From Pseudomonadota bacterium (GTDB taxonomy: Bacteria; Pseudomonadota; Gammaproteobacteria; Steroidobacterales; Steroidobacteraceae), in assembly GCA_021850555.1 (NCBI GenBank), contig JAJZLX010000391.1:1-11498 (forward strand): a stretch of 11,498 nt of DNA, written 5' to 3'. A model generated the notes under the pieces. The model was not told the origin of the DNA, ran no database searches, and saw only the letters and a list, made by a program, of their open reading frames with translations. Below, piece by piece: positions 5,829-11,498 of this stretch. Within the stretch, counting starts at the first letter, position 1, and each line of letters opens with the position of its first letter. A program made the translations under genes and the position numbers.

Positions 5829-6029
5829 TCACTCACTTACGCGTTTCTCAATAATCGCAGGGTGAATTCCTGGACGTGCTCGGCGCGGCTCCCGTTCGCC
5901 GCTGTTGATGAGTAGAATGGAAGCATGGAATAGATCGATATGCTCGCTGCCGGGTCCGGAGCCGTTCCGTCTGCTGGTATGCGTACCGAGTCTGGCGCAT
6001 CTCATGCTGTCAGAAACAGGGGCGTTCAT
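5829..6029 (-). CDS. Small uncertain ORF downstream of the GMC gene
   Basis: A 66-codon frame starts 8 bp after the GMC stop, with AAGAG immediately upstream of the ATG (spacing very short). I do not recognise the product; it has no visible signal peptide or membrane segment. An overlapping frame on the same strand, from about 5995 to a stop near 5847, reads DPAASISIYSMLPFYS and then AEHVQEFTLRLLRNA. That resembles the C-terminal helix of a TetR-type regulator or similar protein. One explanation is a single gene with a frameshift close to its start; another is that neither frame is coding. It is kept because its position directly behind the oxidoreductase is operon-like. Confidence 0.25.
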   Translation of the reverse strand: MNAPVSDSMRCARLGTHTSRRNGSGPGSEHIDLFHASILLINSGEREPRRARPGIHPAIIEKRVSE

Positions 6030-6037
6030 CTCTTTGC

Positions 6038-7669
6038 TTACGGTGGTGTCGCAACTAGCGGACTGCGACCAAGGACCATATCAGCGCCCTTTTCCGCCAT
6101 CATGATGGTGACGGCATTAGTATGCCCCCCGACGATGCGTGGCATTGCCGACGCGTCGATGACGCGTAGACGCTCCACTCCTTTAACCCGCAGCCGTGAA
6201 TCAAGTACGGCATCACGGCCAGTGCCCATTGCGCAGGTGCTTGTCGGATGATGCGCAATGGCCGCATTAGCACGCATATAACTTTCCAATTGAGAATCTG
6301 CCTGTACTTTCTCACCCGGACTCTTTTCTCCAACGACAAAATCTGCCATTGGCTTCGTGTGAAAGAACTCTCGCATCTCCCGAATCGCCTTAATCAACAG
6401 TTTTCGATCTTCAGTCTTGCTCAATATATTTAGCTGGATGCGCGGGTTGTCCAACGGCGTTACCGAACGCAGTTTGACCCAGCCGCGACTCTCCGGATGC
6501 AGCACAATATTGCTGCAGTACAAGGCATTTCCTAGCGGCTTACGAACACCTGGGAACCATACGCGGGCATCCATTCCGGTGGCGTTGACCATAAACTCTA
6601 TATCTGGAAACGCCAGTTCTGAGCGGCTGCGGTAGAAAGCAATGGATGCCAGTGGAAGATTTGAGACGACACCGGTGCCAAATAGCTTCCACTGAATCAC
6701 CGACAAAATCATTCGATCGGCTCGCATTTGCCGGATCAGCGCAATGCGTCGCCGAGGAATGTATGATGCGCCAACTGACACATGTTCCTGGAGATTCTTT
6801 CCCACGCCGGGTAGATCTTGAACCACTTGAATGCCGAAAGATGACAATTCCTCTGCAGGTCCAATTCCAGAAAGCATCAGCAACTGCGGTGAGTTGTATG
6901 CGCCTCCGCAAAGCAGCACCTCGCAATCCGCCCGTATTTGTTTTAATTTCCCGTCTTGAATTACTTCGACGCCTACTGCGCGGTGGCTTTGCAACAAGAC
7001 TCTGGTAACTCGTGCCCGCAGCTCGAGGATTAAATTTGGTCGGTGCAGCACAGGTTTGAGGTAACGCTCCGCAGTGCTGCCGCGTCTACCTTTGTAAATG
7101 GTAAAGTCGGGCTTCCCAAATCCCTCGTACTCCGTTCCGTCAAGATCTGTGGCAATGAAGCGGCCTCGCTTCCGCGCCGTTTCCATGATCGTGGCGAACA
7201 GAGTCGGGTCCGGATGATGCTGGGAGACTGGCAGCGGCCCGGAGCCCCCATGGTACGGCGAATCACCGCGCCAATGCGACTGTGATCGTCGAAAGTAAGG
7301 CAGCACTTCCGTCCAAGACCATCCATCGCATCCGAGGCGGGCCCAGGTCTTGTAATCTTCTGGATGTCCTCTACCGTAGAGCATTCCATTGATGGATGAA
7401 GAGCCTCCCAGCAGCTTCCCGCGGGGCAGAAACAGAATTCTGCCATCGAGTGCCGGCTCCGGCTCCGTTTGATATCCCCAGTTTACGATGGGGTCTCGCA
7501 TCATTGGGAAGAACCCGAGCGGCATTTTCATAAGCCGGTGTCGATTTATTCCACCCGCCTCCAACAGAAGAACGCGCGTATCCTGCTTCTCGGTCAGACG
7601 CGTCGCGAGCACGCAGCCCGCTGAGCCTGCGCCAACTACGATGTAATCGTAGACTTCAGTCGTCGCCAT
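6038..7669 (-). CDS. GMC-family FAD-dependent oxidoreductase
   Basis: This 543-residue flavoenzyme of the glucose-methanol-choline family probably oxidises an alcohol group to aldehyde or ketone. FAD binding shows in YDYIVVGAGSAGCV (GxGxxG at 13-18) and the LLLEAGG strand end. Both family signatures are present: GKLLGGSSSINGMLYGRG and GAYNSPQLLMLSGIG. The C-terminal active-site region has HHPTSTCAMG (H473/H474) and, about 42-44 residues on, GGHTNAVTIMMAEKGAD (H516, N518), fitting the His plus His/Asn catalytic pair of the family. Length is normal. The frame is open 28 codons further, but the ATG at 7669 has GGAG six bases upstream and gives the usual start. No signal peptide is seen, so it is cytoplasmic or membrane-peripheral. 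It lies 171 bp after the DUF3237 gene on the same strand. Base composition is less GC-rich than the IS elements. The substrate is unknown; choline and aliphatic alcohol dehydrogenases are the nearest types. Confidence 0.92.
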   Translation of the reverse strand: MATTEVYDYIVVGAGSAGCVLATRLTEKQDTRVLLLEAGGINRHRLMKMPLGFFPMMRDPIVNWGYQTEPEPALDGRILFLPRGKLLGGSSSINGMLYGRGHPEDYKTWARLGCDGWSWTEVLPYFRRSQSHWRGDSPYHGGSGPLPVSQHHPDPTLFATIMETARKRGRFIATDLDGTEYEGFGKPDFTIYKGRRGSTAERYLKPVLHRPNLILELRARVTRVLLQSHRAVGVEVIQDGKLKQIRADCEVLLCGGAYNSPQLLMLSGIGPAEELSSFGIQVVQDLPGVGKNLQEHVSVGASYIPRRRIALIRQMRADRMILSVIQWKLFGTGVVSNLPLASIAFYRSRSELAFPDIEFMVNATGMDARVWFPGVRKPLGNALYCSNIVLHPESRGWVKLRSVTPLDNPRIQLNILSKTEDRKLLIKAIREMREFFHTKPMADFVVGEKSPGEKVQADSQLESYMRANAAIAHHPTSTCAMGTGRDAVLDSRLRVKGVERLRVIDASAMPRIVGGHTNAVTIMMAEKGADMVLGRSPLVATPP

Positions 7670-7840
7670 TTCTGACTCCGCTATGCGAGGGCGCACGCGT
7701 GCAACAGCAGGCTCGTATGGCGTGCCTCCGTATCTGGCTCGGCCTGGCCACATCCGGCACTGACCGTTACCGCGCTCGTACCTATGACCTGCTGCATAGA
7801 TGTGAGCTTGGCTGTCATTCAGACGACTCGAAGCGACTTA

Positions 7841-8434
7841 TTAGGAGCACCAGTTCTTGGGGGGGTCGATCACAAAATAGTCGAATACAGTGTGATCCGG
7901 TGTTGAGATACGTCGGCCGCGACCGATAAAAGCGTGGCGGGTCAACCAGTCGTGCGGACCGACGGGCGCATCGAACGTCGGCAGGCATATAAAATACGTG
8001 TCTGGCGCGATAGTCCATCTGGTACTCCCGTCCGCCGATGGTCGCTGTTGGCTGGGCATATTCTTTTTCTCAGGAGGCAGCGGATGGCCGTCGCTATCTC
8101 GGCCATATAGAAAGCCACGATTATTTATATAGATCGGTGTGCCGTCTGAGGCCTCTAGCATGTAGTGGGCGTTTAATTCGCTCGCCCCGTCGCTATGTCC
8201 TCGAGCCCAATCCGCGCCGCTGAAGGGAATCACACGGCCCTGGAGTCGCGGTCCGGAGATATCTCCGCCTGCCGGCGGCACGTAGACGCGCCCGCCACTC
8301 GGTGTCGTCGGCGAAAAGCGCGTCCGCTCCGTAAAGAATATGCGAATCCGAAAGGCGAAAAGCGTGGGAATTGCCTTGACTAGCGCGAAGTCATAGGTAT
8401 CTGAAGGCAGTGGGGAATCGCTCATTATTTCCAT
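7841..8434 (-). CDS. DUF3237 family protein
   Basis: This 197-residue protein matches the DUF3237 family. Recognisable blocks, after an N-terminal segment starting TYDFALVKAIPTLFAFRIRI, are GGDISGPRLQGRVIPFSGADW, then SDGASELNAHYMLEASDGTP and IYINNRGFLYG, with a final strand region ending DYFVIDPP. The family forms a compact beta-rich fold; I know of no established reaction. It is the first gene of a likely two-gene unit with the GMC oxidoreductase, and such proteins do occur near catabolic oxidoreductases, so a role in the same pathway is a reasonable inference. The start may be 8434 or the in-frame ATG at 8425. AAGG precedes the first by only three bases and GGAAA lies just before the second. 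No signal peptide or membrane segment is visible. It appears intact. Confidence 0.85.
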   Translation of the reverse strand: MEIMSDSPLPSDTYDFALVKAIPTLFAFRIRIFFTERTRFSPTTPSGGRVYVPPAGGDISGPRLQGRVIPFSGADWARGHSDGASELNAHYMLEASDGTPIYINNRGFLYGRDSDGHPLPPEKKNMPSQQRPSADGSTRWTIAPDTYFICLPTFDAPVGPHDWLTRHAFIGRGRRISTPDHTVFDYFVIDPPKNWCS

Positions 8435-8462
8435 TCGCCTTAATTAATGTAGCGACACGGCA

Positions 8463-8484
8463 GGTTTGTCGTACGTCGCAAACC
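8463..8484. promoter_or_regulatory. Inverted repeat upstream of the DUF3237 gene, possible operator
   Basis: GGTTTG and CAAACC are separated by ten bases and lie 29 bp before the DUF3237 start, where a regulator site would be expected. The arms are short, so chance is a real alternative. The spacer contains CGTACG. A TACATT box lies between it and the start codon, but no matching -35 box stands out. Confidence 0.25.
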
Positions 8485-8635
8485 GAAGCTTCGCAATTCA
8501 CATCAGCGCATCGACGCTGAACCGAGCAGATTGTATTGACGGGTTTGCCTGTCCGCTTGCGCTACGATGAACTCGCCAGTTGCGCACAGGAGAACTCTGC
8601 GGTACATACGAGTGACCAAAGAAGCGCCGTTGAGG
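8485..8635. other. Intergenic stretch before the recombinase remnant, no gene recognised
   Basis: No frame here has a recognisable product. It holds the upstream region of the DUF3237-GMC unit on the minus strand. A plus-strand TTGACG near 8535 has no properly spaced -10 box. Confidence 0.4.
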
Positions 8636-8793
8636 CTAGTCAAAGACCCGAGCGGGGCGAGACGATCGCATTGCGCCGGGTTGAAAGTACCGCAGAACAG
8701 TTGCCACGCTACGATGTCCAGTCATTGCCACGACTTCAGGGAGGGCGACCTCCTGGCGTTCAGCTTCAGTGACAAACCCGGATCTCAGTGAGT
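8636..8793 (-). pseudogene. Tyrosine recombinase (phage-type integrase) C-terminal remnant
   Basis: About 52 codons of the catalytic tail of a tyrosine recombinase survive. AHSLRSGFVTEAERQ contains the H-x-x-R box, VVAMTGHRSVATVLRYFQ contains the GH(R)S box, and the tyrosine of RYF is the expected nucleophile. The C-terminus RPARVFD with its stop is intact. The 5' side ends where IS66 tnpC sequence begins, so the rest of the domain and the N-terminal core-binding part are lost. It cannot be active. It suggests that an integrative element or phage once lay here. The cut point is uncertain by a few bases. Confidence 0.7.
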
Positions 8794-8796
8794 GCG

Positions 8797-9029
8797 CGCC
8801 GACGCTATGTGGAGTTCGCCGAGAGCTTCCCCGAGGAGGTGCGCTTCGTGCTCGAGACGGTGCGGGAGGTGTACCGGACCGATGCCGATGCCCGTAAACA
8901 AGGGCTCGACGGTGAGCAGCGGCTGCGGCTGCACCAGAAACAAAGCGGTCCGTTGATGGAGCGGCTTGAGCAGTGGATGCAGGCGCAATTTGCCGAGCGG
9001 CGCGTCGAGCCGAACTCCACTCTCGGGGA
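8797..9029 (+). pseudogene. Internal fragment of a diverged IS66 tnpC
   Basis: This piece encodes about 77 residues equivalent to TnpC from RRRYVE to EPNSTLG, including QKQSGPLMERL and MQAQFAERRVEPNSTLG. By eye 66 of 77 residues agree with the intact TnpC at 3213-4856, so it comes from a different IS66 lineage and not from that copy. Both ends are truncated: the left joins the recombinase remnant and the right joins an IS3 orfB. None of the three catalytic acidic residues is included. Confidence 0.85.
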
Positions 9030-9883
9030 TTCCCCGGCCTGAGCGGCAAGCGCTGATCGATGGGGATCGGGAATTCACGGTGAGACGCCAGGCAGAGCTG
9101 CTGGCTGTTTCTCGCGCGAGTGCCTATTACCGGCCGCGCCCGGTGTCGGAGCGAGACGTGAAGTTGATGCGCCGGCTCGACGAATTGCACCTCGATGCGC
9201 CGTTCTACGGCGCCCACAAACTCGCTGCCACGCTGCGACGTGAGGGACATGCGGTTGGTCGTCGCCACGTCGGGACGCTGATGCGGCGGATGGGGATCGA
9301 GGCGATGTACCGCAGGCCGCGCACGAGCATTCCGGCCCGGGCGGCGACAATTTACCCGTATTTGCTTGAGAACGTGGCCATCGAGCGCCCCGACCAGGTG
9401 TGGGCATCTGACCTCACGTACCTCCCCATGGCGCACGGATTTCTGTATTTGATGGCGATCCTGGATATCGCCAGCCGTAAGGTGCTCTCTTGGCGCATAT
9501 CGAACACAATGAGCGCGGACTTCTGCGTGGAGGCCCTCGAAGAGGCACTCCGGACGTTTGGGCCGCCGGAGATCTTCAACACCGATCAGGGCTCGCAATT
9601 CACGAGCGACGAGTGGATCGCGCCTCTTAAGGCCGCCGGTGTGGCGATCAGCATGGACGGCAAGGGCCGGTGGATCGACAACGTCTTCATCGAGCGCCTG
9701 TGGCGCAGTGTGAAGTACGAGGACGTGTACTTGCGCGCTTACGCCTCCGGGAGCGAGGCGCGTCAGTGCCTCACCCGGTACTTTGCCTTCTACAACGCAC
9801 GGCGCCTTCACGAATCCCTCGGCTACGCCACGCCCGATGAGGTGTACTTCGGCGGCGCCACAGCCACGCGGGCAGCGGCCTGA
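9029..9883 (+). pseudogene. IS3-family transposase OrfB, orfA and left end missing
   Basis: The 284 codons encode a near full-length IS3 OrfB of a subgroup different from the first element. The N-terminal HTH_21-like region is present (REFTVRRQAELLAVSRASAYY). The core has the acidic residues of WASDLTYL (GAC at 9410), FNTDQGSQF (GAT at 9584) and NVFIERLWRS (GAG at 9692), with 57 and 35 residues between them, as expected for DDE. The C-terminus (YFAFYNARRLHESLGYATPDEVYF) is complete. What is missing is orfA and the left terminal repeat, lost at the junction with the IS66 fragment. The first in-frame candidate start within IS3 sequence is the GTG at 9080. The domain could fold, but without OrfA it should not mobilise itself. 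I could not fix the right IS end. Confidence 0.8.
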
Positions 9884-10350
9884 CGGAGCGATCGTGACCA
9901 GAACGGAGGTACCGAACCAGAGCTTTTCCCGCCCTCCGGGCGTGAGACTGCACTGCGGGGGAAGACGATTGAAGATCGGAGAGCAAGAGATCATCATCAG
10001 CAACTGCCCAGACCAATCCACTGATATGGCCCACTCTTGTCAAGCGGGGCACGAGTTGTTCTCGCAGTCTTGCGCATAGGTGGTTGTCCTGGGCATCGCA
10101 CCGGATGGGCAACGCGACGCGCGGCAGCTTGAAGCGACGATGGATCACTCTGATATCCGCGGGTTGGTTGCCGCATTACATCGGTCCGTCGCAGGGCTGC
10201 CTCGCTCTTATGTCGGGGATCATCACATGAGGATGCCCACATAGTGGACCAGAGGATTCCCTTCACCGTGTGCCGCGCATCGCGTTGCCCATCCGGTGTG
10301 TGTCAATTACGTCATGACTCTGTTCTCCGACTGCACTCGTGCGACGATGT
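9884..10350. other. Gene-poor junction region between IS3 orfB and the IS110 remnant
   Basis: Nothing here is recognised with confidence. The first part should contain the right end of the IS3 element, including a small CGCCC/GGGCG hairpin near 9930. A minus-strand frame starting at 10148 (MIHRRFKLPRVALPIRCDAQ...) has coding-like codons over about 65 residues but no family I know. The last part should contain the downstream end of the IS110 element. A 28-bp inverted repeat with arms at 10099-10126 and 10271-10298 is described separately. Confidence 0.5.
10099..10298. repeat. 200-bp unit with 28-bp inverted-repeat arms
   Basis: The arm at 10099-10126 starts CACCGGATGGGCAACGCGA. It matches the reverse complement of 10271-10298 at 27 of 28 positions. 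The 144 bp between the arms contain no recognisable gene. The arms could be the ends of a small non-autonomous element, or two inverted copies of one coding segment: reading away from the centre of neither arm but from each arm's own coding strand, both give LPR(V/I)ALPIRC or PRIALPIRC. No direct repeats were found flanking them. Confidence 0.6.
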
Positions 10351-11373
10351 TCAGGTGCCCACGCTTACCTGTTGACCGATGCTCCAGACGAATCCGACAA
10401 GCTCCCGGGCGATCGCCACGCAGATCTTGTTGTGCTGCAAGCCTCGAGCGGTGAGTGTCCGGTAACGATGGTTCAGACGCAGCGCCCGCCAGGCGATCGC
10501 GCGCACGGCAAAGGGTTGCTGTTGCTGGCGCTTCTGCAGCGGCGCGGTGATACGCGGGGGGAAGCGGTAGTTCCAGGCCGCCTCGATCAGCACCCGGCGC
10601 GCATGGCTGTTCCCGGTTTTGGTGATCGCCCCGAGCCGGCGCCTATCCCCGCTGGTGTGCTCGGTGGGCACCAATCCCAGATAGCCCATCAATTCGCGCG
10701 GATGGGCAAAGCGCTTGAGCTCTCCCAGTTCTGCCACCAGGGTAGTGGCCACCAGTTGATCTACTCCGCGCAGCGTCATCAGTGCGAGCACCAGGGGCCG
10801 CATTCTCCAGTGCTCGAGTTCCCGTGCGAGCGCTTCGCTCAGGCGCTCAACACGTGCCTGTGCCTCCGAGACCGCCTGCCGGTACTCCACGAAGGCGATG
10901 TTCTGGGCACGATGGGCGAAGGAGAGCGCGGCCAAGTAGCGTTCATGGGCCGCCGTCCAGGAAGTCTTACCGCTATAGCGGCGGCCGTGGCGCAGCAGCA
11001 GGGCCTTGAGCTGCTGTCGGCTCTTGAGCCGCGCGCGTACGGCATCGACACGGGCACGGCTCAAGTCCCGGATCGCTTCACCGCGCTCGTCCGACACAAC
11101 AGCAAAGCGCAATTCGGCAGCTCGCGCAAGGCTTGCCAGGGACAGCGCATCGCGCCGATCGGTCTTGACCCGATCGCCTGGCCGACGCGGTATCTTCGAG
11201 GGCGCCACCACCTCACAGCGGTAGCCTGCGGCTCGCAGCTCGCGCGCGAGCGCAAAACCGCACGGTCCGGCCTCGTACACGATGAACAACCGCGCTGGAT
11301 CGCCAAGCTTTGCCAGAGTCTTGGTGAGTTCGGCAAACTTCGGACCGACCGTGCCCACAAACCGCGGTGCATC
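10351..11373 (-). pseudogene. IS110-family transposase lacking its N-terminus
   Basis: The remaining 340 codons encode most of an IS110 transposase, a DEDD (RuvC-like) recombinase. Counting from the cut, E34 lies in YEAGPCG, and D72 and D75 lie in KTDRRDA. The first catalytic aspartate, normally in a GIDV-type motif close to the N-terminus, is gone with an estimated 20-35 residues. The C-terminal Transposase_20 domain is intact (LRGVDQLVATTLVAELGEL, then LMGYLGLVPTEHTSG with the serine region, and KTGNSHARRVL). The cut coincides exactly with the end of the second IS66 copy. In frame, 22 codons of IS66 sequence with an ATG at 11439 precede it, giving a 362-residue chimera. Without the first aspartate it should be inactive. 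The upstream non-coding end of IS110, which in many members encodes the bridge RNA, is not in the window. Confidence 0.88.
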
Positions 11374-11498
11374 GTGTCCTTCCGGCAAGGATGCGTGACC
11401 GGCGACGGTGGAGGTCGGTAGCGTTGCGAGCACGCCCATTCCGGGCGATGGGAGCGACGCATGAGCAGAACCGAGAGCGATCAGCCGGCGGATTTGAG
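11374..11498 (+). mobile_element. Second IS66-like element, tnpA end only, inverted
   Basis: These 125 bp are identical to the reverse complement of 5629-5753, and the identity begins at the terminal repeat (GTGTCCTTCCGG). The element is inserted in, or joined to, the IS110 gene and continues beyond the window. Perfect identity implies a recent transposition or duplication. Its tnpA reads away from the first copy, so the two tnpA ends face each other across 5.6 kb. Confidence 0.92.
11461..11498 (+). CDS. tnpA: IS66 TnpA, 5' end of second copy (partial)
   Basis: The first 12 codons (MSRTESDQPADL) are identical to the tnpA gene at 5244-5666, with the same GGGAG ribosome site. The gene runs off the window, so nothing can be said of its integrity. 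Confidence 0.85.
   Translation, partial: MSRTESDQPADL

Noticed and set aside
5605..5832. A minus-strand 75-residue frame crossing the IS66 right end.
   Set aside because: It reads partly through tnpA in another frame and has no recognisable domain; treated as chance.
7669..7753. A longer N-terminus for the GMC oxidoreductase (28 extra residues).
   Set aside because: The extra residues look unlike a signal peptide, and the internal ATG has a good ribosome site and the family's normal start just before the FAD motif.
8535..8575. A plus-strand promoter with TTGACG and TACGAT.
   Set aside because: The spacing is 21 bp, too long, and no plus-strand gene follows it.
8636..10021. A single 461-residue minus-strand protein.
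   Set aside because: Only its last 52 or so residues are meaningful (recombinase tail). The rest is opposite the tnpC fragment and the IS3 orfB, so the frame is a chance fusion.
11374..11498. A bridge RNA locus for the IS110 element.
   Set aside because: The sequence upstream of the IS110 remnant is the IS66 end, identical to copy 1, so the IS110 non-coding end is not in the window.

Overview
This window is a patchwork of insertion sequences with the remains of host genes between them. The genes are GC-rich, start with ATG or GTG, and their families (LuxR-type regulator, DUF3237, GMC oxidoreductase, IS3, IS66 and IS110) are typical of soil or aquatic Pseudomonadota, probably a beta- or gammaproteobacterium. 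That placement is an inference from gene content. I see no tRNA, rRNA or CRISPR array.

Layout, left to right: (1) A complete IS3-family element (8-1615) with imperfect terminal repeats, overlapping orfA/orfB and an A8 slippery site. (2) Directly after it, the 3' part of a LuxR-family regulator gene whose 5' part is missing, facing the last 43 codons of an alpha/beta-hydrolase gene. (3) A complete IS66-like element (2226-5753) of unusual design. A DUF4338 (DruA-like) gene and tnpC form one operon on the plus strand, tnpA and tnpB form a second operon on the minus strand, and the two operons meet tail to tail. (4) An AT-richer island (about 5.8-8.5 kb) with the only two intact non-mobile genes, DUF3237 followed by a GMC flavin oxidoreductase, both on the minus strand. 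(5) A scrap heap: a tyrosine-recombinase C-terminus, a 233-bp internal piece of a diverged IS66 tnpC, and an IS3 orfB without its orfA. (6) About 470 bp without a convincing gene but with a 28-bp inverted repeat. (7) An IS110 transposase that has lost its N-terminus at the boundary of (8) a second IS66 copy. Its first 125 bp are identical, in inverted orientation, to the tnpA end of the first copy, and it runs off the window.

The two IS66 copies lie in opposite orientation and bracket 5.6 kb carrying the oxidoreductase genes, so the block resembles a composite transposon. No matching target duplications are visible, which points to later rearrangement. The most notable points are the DUF4338-bearing IS66 element with its convergent operons, and the way reading frames from IS ends run in frame into truncated neighbours: an ATGA overlap between IS3 orfB and the LuxR remnant, and a 22-codon IS66 leader on the IS110 remnant.
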